From IMG/VR virus record IMGVR_UViG_3300022602_000067, positions 1-64,000 of that record: DNA of 64,000 bases; one strand, given 5' to 3'. How positions within the stretch are numbered: the stretch's first letter is position 1; each line of letters starts with the position of its first letter. Of this stretch, positions 1-6,123 are shown in pieces. A program made the translations under genes and the position numbers. A model generated the notes under the pieces. That model was not told the DNA's origin. It did not search any database and saw nothing but the letters and a program-made list of their open reading frames with translations. The stretch comes from a virus.

Positions 1-15
1 GACATTGGAGACAGC

Positions 16-249
16 ATGATTACAATTGAAGATCCTAGATCAAGATATGATCAAAGACATGGCGGACCTTTTGACCGTGGATCAGCAGACTCGTGGTACA
101 GCCGTCCATTCAATCCTCACTTCTACAGGGGTGGAACCTATGAAGGAGCCCGTGTGGAATTGGCGGATATGACAGCTGAAGAGATCGTGGCCTATACCGC
201 AGGCTATCACTGGAATGAGAAGTTCGGCGGGAAGAAAGATTACAATTAA
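16..249 (+). CDS. Small phage protein of unknown function (77 aa)
   Basis: A 77-residue hydrophilic protein with no signal peptide or membrane segment. The start is supported by GGAG 5 nt upstream. The middle carries RGSADSWYSRPFNPHFYRGG, and the C-terminal half has MTAEEIVAYTAGY. This pattern resembles a small conserved protein family that I associate with many phages, but no function is known to me. It is followed by the first copy of the repeated promoter cassette, so it belongs to an upstream transcription unit that enters the window from the left. Confidence 0.65.
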   Translation: MITIEDPRSRYDQRHGGPFDRGSADSWYSRPFNPHFYRGGTYEGARVELADMTAEEIVAYTAGYHWNEKFGGKKDYN

Positions 250-269
250 CCCTCCAAAGTGAATGGGAT

Positions 270-298
270 TTGACTGTCTGCCCAAAAGGCGTTATAAT
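270..298 (+). promoter_or_regulatory. Sigma-70-type promoter, cassette copy 1
   Basis: TTGACT at 270-275, 17 bp, TATAAT at 293-298. The spacer contains GCCCAAAAGGC, an imperfect inverted repeat. It is followed by a leader with AACATCAACAGCAAATAAGG and the ribosome site GGAGCGAA at 320-327. Confidence 0.9.
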
Positions 299-329
299 AC
301 TAACATCAACAGCAAATAAGGAGCGAAAA

Positions 330-539
330 ATGACACAATTAAAAGACATGCAAGGTAAAGAGATCAAAGTAGGCGATCGTGTAGCAATGGTCAGCTATCA
401 CAATGCCGGTAGTCTTGTTATTGGGGTAGTTGAGAAACTAGGCCGTGTTCGTGCTCAAGTTCGCCCTGTACAGGCCAGCTTCACTAACATCGACCCTCAA
501 GTAGCCAGCATTGGTTCAACTGATTTAATTAAACTCTAA
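330..539 (+). CDS. Small hypothetical protein, first gene of promoter cassette 1 (69 aa)
   Basis: The chosen ATG at 330 lies just after the strong GGAGCGAA ribosome site at 320-327. An in-frame ATG at 270 would lie inside the promoter and is rejected. The product is 69 residues, basic and soluble. It has a KEIKVGDRVAMVSYHNAG segment followed by VVEKLGRVRAQV, a layout reminiscent of small beta-barrel (KOW or SH3-like) folds, though I cannot assign a family. The stop TAA overlaps the ATG of the next gene by one base (TAATG), so the two are probably translationally coupled. Confidence 0.75.
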   Translation: MTQLKDMQGKEIKVGDRVAMVSYHNAGSLVIGVVEKLGRVRAQVRPVQASFTNIDPQVASIGSTDLIKL

Positions 540-766
540 TGAAGCGACATTACATCAAATGGAGTGAGGTCCTGACGGGTAATATATCTCTCGAAGATCG
601 AAACAGAATTCGAAACTCTGTTCAGCTCTATGTACTCACTCCTAAGGGCTGGAAAGGTATTGCCGTGTGCTATACTCACAAAGAAGCAGAAGAGTTCAAA
701 GAGCGCATCCTTCAGGGCAAAGTCACGCTCAAATATGAGCATGAAAAAGTCTTTAAGATTGGTTGA
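539..766 (+). CDS. Small hypothetical protein (75 aa), coupled to the preceding gene
   Basis: A 75-residue, positively charged protein whose ATG overlaps the upstream stop codon as TAATG. No separate ribosome site is visible, which suggests translational coupling. The sequence is mixed alpha/beta, with a central VQLYVLTPKGWKGIAVCYT strand-rich segment and a charged C-terminal helix. No family is recognised. Its TGA stop (764-766) lies inside the TTGACA box of the next promoter, so gene end and promoter are fused. Confidence 0.7.
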   Translation: MKRHYIKWSEVLTGNISLEDRNRIRNSVQLYVLTPKGWKGIAVCYTHKEAEEFKERILQGKVTLKYEHEKVFKIG

Positions 767-791
767 CAGTCTAGCCCAAAGACGTTATAAT
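763..791 (+). promoter_or_regulatory. Sigma-70-type promoter, cassette copy 2
   Basis: TTGACA 763-768, 17 bp, TATAAT 786-791, followed by the shared leader and GGAGCGAA at 815-822. The -35 box contains the stop codon of the preceding gene. Confidence 0.9.
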
Positions 792-826
792 ACTAACATC
801 AACAGCAAACAATAGGAGCGAAAACT

Positions 827-1531
827 ATGTTCAAACTATTATCTACAGCGAATCCCAAAATCCAAAAGGGTACTGCCAAAGGCTACCTTTCATTCATCCT
901 GCATCTTGCGCCCAGCGACTTGAGCGGACACAATGTCTGCCCTAAGGCTACCCCTGGTTGCATCTCCGCTTGCCTTAATACAGCAGGACGCGGTGGTATG
1001 TTCCGCAAGGGCGAGACTACCAATGTGATCCAAAAGGCTCGTATTCGTAAGACTCAATTGTTCTTCAATGACAGAACTACATTCTTCAACTATCTTACAC
1101 AGGACATCACTAAGGCCATCGCAATGGCTAAGAAGTTGGGATTGAAGCCCGTGTTCCGCCTTAACGGCACATCAGACTTGAGCTGGGAGAAATACGAAGT
1201 GCCCGGCACTGGCTTGAACATATTCCAAATCTTCCCAGAAGTACAGTTCTACGACTATACTGCCGTCCTGGGTCGCAAGGTGTTTCACATTAATAATTAC
1301 CACCTTACATTCAGCCGCAAAGAGTCTAACGATGCTGACTGCACCCGAGCGATTGCACAAGGCATGAACGTCACTGCCGTGTTTGATAGTATCCCTGAGG
1401 GCATATACTCAGCAGACGAAGATGACCTGCGCTTCTTAGACCCTAAGGTGGGCGTGATTGGTTTGAAGGCTAAGGGCAGGGCCAAAAAAGATTATTCAGG
1501 CTTCGTAATCCGCTTGACAGAAGTGGCTTAA
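827..1531 (+). CDS. Gp88-like phage protein with a clustered-cysteine motif (234 aa)
   Basis: The protein resembles the phage 'gene product 88' family, which has no proven function. Near the N-terminus it carries NVCPKATPGCISACLNTAG, with Cys38, Cys45 and Cys49 (CX6CX3C). This cluster resembles metal or Fe-S binding motifs but is not the canonical radical-SAM CX3CX2C. Downstream segments such as KPVFRLNGTSDLSWE and EVQFYDYTAV look like strands of an alpha/beta barrel. It is preceded by promoter copy 2 and GGAGCGAA. The promoter of the next gene lies inside its last codons. The family call is moderately sure; enzymatic activity is inference. Confidence 0.75.
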   Translation: MFKLLSTANPKIQKGTAKGYLSFILHLAPSDLSGHNVCPKATPGCISACLNTAGRGGMFRKGETTNVIQKARIRKTQLFFNDRTTFFNYLTQDITKAIAMAKKLGLKPVFRLNGTSDLSWEKYEVPGTGLNIFQIFPEVQFYDYTAVLGRKVFHINNYHLTFSRKESNDADCTRAIAQGMNVTAVFDSIPEGIYSADEDDLRFLDPKVGVIGLKAKGRAKKDYSGFVIRLTEVA

Positions 1532-1542
1532 GAGGCTATAAT
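1514..1542 (+). promoter_or_regulatory. Sigma-70-type promoter, cassette copy 3
   Basis: TTGACA 1514-1519, 17 bp, TATAAT 1537-1542. The -35 box lies within the last codons of the gp88-like gene. Leader ATCAACAGCAAATAAGGAGC and ribosome site GGAGCGAA (1564-1571) follow. Confidence 0.9.
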
Positions 1543-1575
1543 ACTCATATCAACAGCAAATAAGGAGCGAAACTT

Positions 1576-1761
1576 ATGTCAGATAAACTATATGCCGTCT
1601 GCGACGCAGTCGTAGCCGTCACAGGATTCTTTTTAGTCTATGGAGTGTCAGGCGCAATTGACACCGCAACAGACAGTCAATTGATGCCTTTGGCCCTTAT
1701 GGCCCTAGCAGGCTTGGGCTTGTTCTTCGCAGGCGTTAACGGCTTGACAACCCGTAAGTAA
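1576..1761 (+). CDS. Small two-helix membrane protein (61 aa)
   Basis: A 61-residue protein with two hydrophobic stretches: about residues 8-27 (AVCDAVVAVTGFFLVYGVSG) and 37-56 (MPLALMALAGLGLFFAGVNG), separated by a short polar loop with two Asp and two Thr. It ends in RK. This is the signature of a small inner-membrane hairpin protein. The start is set by GGAGCGAA 5 nt upstream. Holin-like or host-membrane-modifying roles are possible, but its place in the early-type module argues against a late lysis role. No family recognised. Confidence 0.7.
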   Translation: MSDKLYAVCDAVVAVTGFFLVYGVSGAIDTATDSQLMPLALMALAGLGLFFAGVNGLTTRK

Positions 1762-1772
1762 GACAGTATAAT
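1744..1772 (+). promoter_or_regulatory. Sigma-70-type promoter, cassette copy 4
   Basis: TTGACA 1744-1749, 17 bp, TATAAT 1767-1772, overlapping the last codons of the membrane-protein gene. The ribosome site here is the variant GGAGCAGA (1794-1801). Confidence 0.88.
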
Positions 1773-1803
1773 AACTACTTCAACAGCAACAAAGGAGCAG
1801 ACA

Positions 1804-1899
1804 ATGGAATGTACATACTGTAGAAAATGGCATTTTAAGGGCGTGGCAACTTGTAATGCACCAGGTGCGCCAAAAGAAACTCCACACAAAGGCAGTTGA
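1804..1899 (+). CDS. Cysteine-containing microprotein (31 aa)
   Basis: A short ORF supported by its own promoter copy and an AAAGGAGC ribosome site. The product begins MECTYCRKWHF and contains a CX2C pair (Cys3, Cys6), His10 and Cys17, which could bind one zinc ion. It ends in basic residues. The TGA stop (1897-1899) lies inside the TTGACA box of the next promoter. It is too short for family assignment; the evidence is context plus signals. Confidence 0.65.
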   Translation: MECTYCRKWHFKGVATCNAPGAPKETPHKGS

Positions 1900-1924
1900 C
1901 AGCATGCCCGAAAGGGCTTATAAT
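1896..1924 (+). promoter_or_regulatory. Sigma-70-type promoter, cassette copy 5
   Basis: TTGACA 1896-1901, 17 bp, TATAAT 1919-1924. The spacer carries the perfect inverted repeat GCCCGAAAGGGC next to the -10 box. Ribosome site GGAGCGAT at 1947-1954. Confidence 0.9.
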
Positions 1925-1956
1925 TAAGACTTACTTAACTTAATCAGGAGCGATAA

Positions 1957-2277
1957 ATGATTACAGCAGATCAAATCAAAGCAGGTTTTGTCTTAGCACA
2001 TCTCGCAGGTGTTGAGATGTATCAAAAGATTGGCGAGCGTGATGCTTGCGGTTTTGGTTGGGTTGATGTCTACGTAGACAGAACCAATTCCAAGCAGGCC
2101 AAGGAGCTGATCAAAGCCGGCTTCCGCAAGGACTACAAACCCAAATGCTTGAGCTATTGGGATCCAGCAAAGATTCCTACTCAATCAATTTCAGTTAAGG
2201 AAGCAGGCGCTGAGGCATTGGCTACTTATCTACAGAGCTTGGGCTTGAAGGCCTACGCAGGTAGTCGAATGGATTGA
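1957..2277 (+). CDS. Hypothetical protein (106 aa)
   Basis: A 106-residue soluble protein with an N-terminal helix, a central segment DACGFGWVDVYVDRTNSKQA and a C-terminal AGAEALATYLQSLGLKAYAG helix-strand unit. I recognise no family. The two halves (residues 20-60 and 75-106) both pair a helix with a strand, as in small alpha/beta folds. Promoter copy 5 and an AGGAGCG ribosome site precede it. Its TGA stop is embedded in the -35 box of copy 6. Confidence 0.7.
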   Translation: MITADQIKAGFVLAHLAGVEMYQKIGERDACGFGWVDVYVDRTNSKQAKELIKAGFRKDYKPKCLSYWDPAKIPTQSISVKEAGAEALATYLQSLGLKAYAGSRMD

Positions 2278-2302
2278 CCACAAGCCCGCAAGGGCTTATA
2301 AT
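2274..2302 (+). promoter_or_regulatory. Sigma-70-type promoter, cassette copy 6
   Basis: TTGACC 2274-2279, 17 bp, TATAAT 2297-2302. The spacer carries the perfect inverted repeat GCCCGCAAGGGC. Ribosome site GGAGCGCA at 2325-2332. Confidence 0.9.
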
Positions 2303-2333
2303 ACGAACTTAAATACTTTTTACAGGAGCGCAA

Positions 2334-3224
2334 ATGGCAAAGGTAGTCACTTCAAAGATGCTTATGGCACTACAGACAGAATCCAAATCACTCGAGCTAG
2401 ACAACTCGGCAGTCAAGGCCAAAGAGCTAGCACTCAAATCAGAATCAGACGACTCGATCCTCGCTCGTTTGCGTGATCGTTTTGAGATCCTAGACGACAT
2501 GACCCGTGCTGTCAAAGCAGGCAAGGTCAAGGCCATGATCGTAACAGGCCCTCCAGGCGTGGGCAAGAGTTTCGGTGTTGAGAAAGTACTCAGCAAGCAT
2601 GATGTGTTCGCCAATGTAGCCAACGATCAGAAGCTGAAGAAGTACGAAGTAGTCAAAGGCGCAATGAGTGCCATTGGCCTCTACAGCAAGCTCTATCACT
2701 TCAGTGAGAAGAAGTGTGTGTTGGTATTCGATGACTGCGACAGTATCCTCTTGGACGACTTGAGCTTGAACATTCTCAAAGCCGCATTGGATTCAAGCAA
2801 GAAGCGTACTATCCATTGGAACACTGACAGCAGTCTCTTACGCCGTGAAGGTGTGCCTGACAGCTTTGAGTTCAAAGGCGGCGCTATCTTTATTACCAAT
2901 ATTAAGTTCGATCACGTTAAGAGCAAGAAGCTTCGCGATCACTTGGAAGCACTAGAGAGTCGTTGCCACTACTTGGACCTGACTATCGACACAGAGCGTG
3001 AGAAGCTGTTGCGTATACATCAAGTGGTCACAGAGTGCGGCATGCTAGACGACTATGAGCTAGAGGACTATCAGAAGCAAGATGTGCTAGACTTCCTTAA
3101 GGCCAATACACATCGTGTACGCGAGCTGAGCCTGCGTACAGTACTTAAGATAGCAGACTTGGCTGCCAGCTTCCCCGACAAGTGGCAGGCTGTAGCAGAG
3201 TCTACTGTTATGCGTAGAGCATAG
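2334..3224 (+). CDS. AAA+ family ATPase (296 aa)
   Basis: The protein has a complete AAA+ nucleotide-binding core. Walker A is GPPGVGKS at residues 72-79, Walker B is VLVFDDCDS, a sensor-1 Asn lies in GGAIFITNIKF, and a candidate arginine finger is the Arg in LEALESRCHYL. The N-terminal ~45 residues are helical and charged and may be an adaptor or oligomerisation region. The C-terminal ~60 residues form a helical lid. It resembles phage-encoded remodelling ATPases of the MoxR/Cdc48 type but lacks a recognisable effector domain. It is the last gene of the early-type module and shares its transcript with the hairpin array at 3234-3376. Confidence 0.85.
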   Translation: MAKVVTSKMLMALQTESKSLELDNSAVKAKELALKSESDDSILARLRDRFEILDDMTRAVKAGKVKAMIVTGPPGVGKSFGVEKVLSKHDVFANVANDQKLKKYEVVKGAMSAIGLYSKLYHFSEKKCVLVFDDCDSILLDDLSLNILKAALDSSKKRTIHWNTDSSLLRREGVPDSFEFKGGAIFITNIKFDHVKSKKLRDHLEALESRCHYLDLTIDTEREKLLRIHQVVTECGMLDDYELEDYQKQDVLDFLKANTHRVRELSLRTVLKIADLAASFPDKWQAVAESTVMRRA

Positions 3225-3233
3225 AGTAGGGCA

Positions 3234-3376
3234 GGGTGCATGCATAGCACCCACCCAGTAGATGCCCAACGATTCGCTCCCGGCAAGCATCTACACCAAA
3301 AGCGCCGTAAATCCGATTCGCTCCCGGTCGCGCTTTTTAGGTCCCCAGGGGATTAGGTTCTCTGGGGATTTTTTTT
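3234..3376 (+). ncRNA. Candidate structured regulatory RNA with two loops complementary to the cassette ribosome sites
   Basis: Four hairpins follow the AAA+ gene. H1 pairs GGGTGC (3234-3239) with GCACCC (3247-3252). H2 pairs GTAGATGC (3258-3265) with GCATCTAC (3287-3294). H3 pairs AAAAGCGC (3298-3305) with GCGCTTTT (3330-3337). H4 is the terminator. H2 and H3 have unrelated stems, but their loops share the identical 14-mer CGATTCGCTCCCGG (3270-3283 and 3314-3327). TTCGCTCC within it is the exact complement of GGAGCGAA, the ribosome site of three cassette genes, and pairs nearly as well with two more. Regulation by base pairing is inference. No separate promoter is evident, so it may be processed from the AAA+ mRNA 3' end. 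Confidence 0.5.
3342..3376 (+). terminator. Intrinsic terminator closing the early-type module
   Basis: Stem TCCCCAG (3342-3348) with CTGGGGA (3362-3368), followed by eight T (3369-3376). Confidence 0.9.
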
Positions 3377-3649
3377 CTTTCGGAAAAGATATTTGAAAAA
3401 AAAGATATCGAGAGAGATCGGTCGGGGGGTACGGGGCATATATGTTTGCAAACTGTTGTAACAGCGCAACAGCGCATGGGTACCGAAGTATTTTCACCCC
3501 TCTCAAATTTTAAGTACTTCTTTATAATTTTTTACGCGGGCAATTTTTTCTAGTTAGTTTTACCTCGGGCCCGGACCCTAAGTACTTCTCACGATTTTTT
3601 TGCGCACTATTTTTTTTACCCTGTAGGTGCCTTTCGGGTAAGTATATAC
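3377..3649. other. Gene-free region between early and late-type modules, with T-rich repeats
   Basis: No convincing gene was seen. The stretch holds a tandem octamer AACAGCGC (twice, 3460-3475), several poly-T runs, two copies of an AAGTACTTCT-led repeat (3512 and 3580), and a small TTACCC/GGGTAA hairpin (3616-3641) before the next ORF. Confidence 0.6.
3512..3618 (+). repeat. Two copies of a ~40-bp T-rich repeat led by AAGTACTTCT
   Basis: The copies start at 3512 and 3580. Each has the palindromic AAGTACTT core, a run of T, a CGC triplet and a second run of T. A third copy lies at 4595-4633 and a degenerate one at 6789-6807. The function is unknown. Confidence 0.75.
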
Positions 3650-3868
3650 ATGGATGCTCACTTGATAATTCCCAGGATTATAACCGCTCTGCTCAGCATA
3701 TTCCAAGCTGCCAGCCTGCGTGATCGTCTTTATCTGTCAGAACAGCGTGTGGAAGTTCTGTCACTAGCTCTAGAAGATATAGCTCGTATAAATGCCAATT
3801 CTGCCAATCCCAATGCACTTATAGCAGGCATCTGCTCCAGTCGCGTTACTCAGCGTCAGGACGACTGA
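3650..3868 (+). CDS. Possible small protein (72 aa)
   Basis: A 72-residue ORF with a hydrophobic N-terminal region (LIIPRIITALLSIFQAASL) followed by a charged helical segment. This layout fits a membrane-anchored coiled-coil peptide. There is no clear ribosome site, and the 3' end overlaps the convergent minus-strand gene by 13 bp. It is plausible because it fills an otherwise empty stretch, but the evidence is thin. Confidence 0.4.
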   Translation: MDAHLIIPRIITALLSIFQAASLRDRLYLSEQRVEVLSLALEDIARINANSANPNALIAGICSSRVTQRQDD

Positions 3869-4572
3869 TCACAAAGTCCACTCAACACTCTAATACGATC
3901 AATGTCTTCGCTGATCTTGATCTTTTTATCCAAGCCTGTAGTCTGTGCTAGTGTTTGGGCATGTTTCAATTTATCCGCATCACTGACCAGTCCTGCTCCT
4001 GCTGTATAGGCCTTTTCTGCACGTCCCACTAGATCATCTGCCTGTGCTACGAAAGGATTGCCTGTATTGCGTACAGCGCCACGTATATCGCCCTGTGCTA
4101 GTTTTTGTCCCGTGTCTATAGCTGTTTGAACACGATCACTTCCCGGAACAAAATCTAGTGCAGTTTTGGCCGCATCCACATAGTTGCCCTGTGCCGCCGT
4201 TTGAGCGATGTCAGTACCCTTGGCTAGTGTGCCTAAATTTTGCGCTAGTCCGCCTCCGGCTATGCCGGCTACTGCTTGTAGTGCGCCTTTGGCATCTCCC
4301 CTAGCAATACTGGTGGCCGCATTAACTACAGTTAGCACTAGTCTAGTCTGTGGCAATAACTTCAGTGCTGTCATTATGGTGGGATGTGTTTTCATCCAAC
4401 CGTTAACTGTGTCTACTATGCCCTTGGCGGTAAGTTCACTGACACCATCATCGTCACTATCAATTTGTTTAAGCAACGCTTCAGCTTCATCCCATTCTTG
4501 TTGACGCTGTGCCAGTCTTTCAGGAGGAGTGGGTTGCACCGCGAGATTTTCAGTTATTTCTTTGATCAGCAT
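3856..4572 (-). CDS. Ala/Gly-rich protein with a capsid-targeting-like N-terminus (238 aa)
   Basis: The N-terminus reads MLIKEITE-N, similar in length and spacing to T4 capsid-targeting peptides that the gp21 protease cuts after (L/I)XE. Residues 40-60 contain SDDDGVSELTAKGIVDTVNG. The centre (about 65-190) is a run of short Ala/Gly-rich amphipathic helices such as AVAGIAGGGLAQNLG, typical of membrane-active or internal head proteins. No enzymatic motif is seen. It lies downstream of the GH19 and SGNH genes in the same orientation. A TATTTACC octamer (late-promoter-like on the minus strand) sits 4 nt before the start. A packaged internal protein is inference. Confidence 0.7.
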   Translation of the reverse strand: MLIKEITENLAVQPTPPERLAQRQQEWDEAEALLKQIDSDDDGVSELTAKGIVDTVNGWMKTHPTIMTALKLLPQTRLVLTVVNAATSIARGDAKGALQAVAGIAGGGLAQNLGTLAKGTDIAQTAAQGNYVDAAKTALDFVPGSDRVQTAIDTGQKLAQGDIRGAVRNTGNPFVAQADDLVGRAEKAYTAGAGLVSDADKLKHAQTLAQTTGLDKKIKISEDIDRIRVLSGLCDQSS

Positions 4573-4576
4573 AAGA

Positions 4577-4584
4577 TATTTACC
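4577..4584 (-). promoter_or_regulatory. Late-promoter-like octamer GGTAAATA
   Basis: Minus-strand GGTAAATA lies 4 nt upstream of the ATG at 4572. It matches the TAAATA core of T4-type late promoters but not the full octamer. Confidence 0.45.
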
Positions 4585-4594
4585 CTAAAAACTC

Positions 4595-4633
4595 AAGTAC
4601 TTCTCAAAATTTTTTTGCGCAGAAATTTTTTTG
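4595..4633 (+). repeat. Third copy of the AAGTACTTCT T-rich repeat
   Basis: AAGTACTTCT at 4595-4604 is followed by a T run, GCGC and another T run, matching the copies at 3512 and 3580. Confidence 0.7.
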
Positions 4634-4636
4634 GTA

Positions 4637-5284
4637 CTATATACCTTTTCTTAGTAACTCTGCATATTGATTCTGTGCTTCAATACCATAGTGATCAAAT
4701 TCTAGTGGATGATATCTCTCCGCACACCATTTGACATAGTTGGGGTATAGACTATCTCCAAGCTCAGGTGATGCTAGTATTTCAATCAATCGATAGCCAG
4801 TAGTAAGGCTACGTACTATCTCGCGTTGACGATCTAAAGTAGTATCGTCGACCCTTAACATCTGTTCTACATAATAGTCGTTGATAGGATGACGTCTTTT
4901 TACAGACTTTAGCATACTACCATACCACTGTACACCCACTTGTATGTAATTGTCTCTGTCTCTAGCTAGCCACAGACCCTGATCTGGATAGTAAAATTCC
5001 GTTCTCTGAGGTTCAGTATAAGCCACTATGATAACAGTGTCTCGAGTATAAGTAGGCAGATCCTGTTGAATCTTACGTATGGTACGTGTGTTACTACCAC
5101 CCGACATGGCTCGATTACAACAGACCACGCCCATAAATTCAGCTAACCGATTTGGCCAGCTCATGGGTCTAGTTAGATCGTCCATGTCTTCCAAATCTAT
5201 GCGGCCTTGGAGATAGTCTAGAAAAAGTTCTGAACCCAGTAATTCCATCCCGCTACTATGACTGCATCCATATGCGTATATCAC
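4637..5284 (-). CDS. SGNH/GDSL-like hydrolase (215 aa)
   Basis: The N-terminus IYAYGCSHSSGMELLG matches SGNH block I, with the nucleophile Ser in GCSHSxG. AMSGGSNTRTIRKIQ fits the block II/III Gly-Asn region, and the C-terminal EFDHYGIEAQNQYAELL supplies the Asp/His pair expected in block V. Such proteins hydrolyse ester bonds. In phages they are often virion-associated deacetylases acting on host surface polysaccharide, but the substrate here is unknown. The start overlaps the stop of the GH19 gene by 4 bp, so the two are co-transcribed. Confidence 0.75.
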   Translation of the reverse strand: MIYAYGCSHSSGMELLGSELFLDYLQGRIDLEDMDDLTRPMSWPNRLAEFMGVVCCNRAMSGGSNTRTIRKIQQDLPTYTRDTVIIVAYTEPQRTEFYYPDQGLWLARDRDNYIQVGVQWYGSMLKSVKRRHPINDYYVEQMLRVDDTTLDRQREIVRSLTTGYRLIEILASPELGDSLYPNYVKWCAERYHPLEFDHYGIEAQNQYAELLRKGI

Positions 5285-6123
5285 TGTGGTGAATCTCCCC
5301 AGTTGCCGCCCACTTGATTCATACCAATACTGTCGCCAATATTTTCCTTGGTTTTAGCGTCAACAGTAGTACCCGCGGGTGCGGCCACAACTGGGCTGGT
5401 ATTGGGATCTAGTCTACTGGCATACATCATTGAGCGAGACTCTCTTTCGGCTCTATGCTTCTGATTACCACTGACTAGTTCAGTGATTTTAACTGCATCA
5501 CGCCAATTTGACACATTGGGTCTAATGCGATGCAACCAGTAGTTGACTGCTCCCTGTGCCGCTGTAGTGGGCGTGGCCAAGAGTTCAGGTTTTGCGATTA
5601 CTGGTAATCCCGAATCCTGTTGAAACTGCGTGTAGTTCCAGCGTCCAGTGACTTGTATAAAGCCACGTCCAATGTATCGTTTGCCATCACCTTTTTGAGT
5701 GTTGCCCAGGATTGTAGCAGTCTTTGAAGGCGGTTCATACCACTTCATCCACTTGTTGGGCCGTTCTACTAGTGTAGTATAGCCGATGGTTTCTACATAG
5801 CACTGACCCATTAGTGCGGCCAATTCTAGGCCATGTATGCCTTTGGATCTAGCAGTTTTTTCCAATACACTGGCCAGAGGATTTTGTGTCAACGGGGGTT
5901 CAGCGCGGGGCTTGGCAGGTTCTGCACCTTGATTGGCCGTATGATCTCGACCTAGTCCAAACAAATTACCAAACATACCTAGCCCGCCCAACACAGCTGA
6001 TCTACGGCTGGGATCCTGGGGATCATCGGGCAATTCTAGCAGGTGTTGATCCTGTTCACGTTCCGAACCCATGCCCATGTGGGGATTGGTTATGTAGTTT
6101 TCCGAGAATTCTTTGAAACGCAT
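5281..6123 (-). CDS. GH19-type endolysin or peptidoglycan hydrolase (280 aa)
   Basis: Residues ~80-235 match the glycoside hydrolase 19 / phage lysozyme-like fold. GLELAALMGQCYVETIGYTTLVE carries candidate catalytic Glu111 and Glu120, and KRYIGRGFIQVTGRWNYTQF is the family's substrate-groove signature. The first ~75 residues are an extra N-terminal part. It starts MRFKEFSE-N, resembling a T4 capsid-targeting peptide, and has a twin Arg then hydrophobic run (RRSAVLGGLGMFGNLFGLG) at 40-58. The C-terminal tail is low complexity. It overlaps the SGNH gene downstream and abuts the gene at 6123-6506. Whether it is a free endolysin or a virion-borne enzyme is open. Confidence 0.8.
   Translation of the reverse strand: MRFKEFSENYITNPHMGMGSEREQDQHLLELPDDPQDPSRRSAVLGGLGMFGNLFGLGRDHTANQGAEPAKPRAEPPLTQNPLASVLEKTARSKGIHGLELAALMGQCYVETIGYTTLVERPNKWMKWYEPPSKTATILGNTQKGDGKRYIGRGFIQVTGRWNYTQFQQDSGLPVIAKPELLATPTTAAQGAVNYWLHRIRPNVSNWRDAVKITELVSGNQKHRAERESRSMMYASRLDPNTSPVVAAPAGTTVDAKTKENIGDSIGMNQVGGNWGDSPQ

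Noticed and set aside
3258-3298. Possible tRNA or tRNA-like element: an 8-bp stem followed by ACCA and a TTCG-containing loop
   Set aside because: There is no D arm, no anticodon arm and no T-stem pairing around TTCG. The 21-nt loop is far too short for a tRNA body.
3861-4572. Lysis holin call for the Ala/Gly-rich 238-aa protein
   Set aside because: The hydrophobic stretches are short and interrupted by charged residues, with no clear transmembrane pair. Proximity to the GH19 gene alone is not enough.
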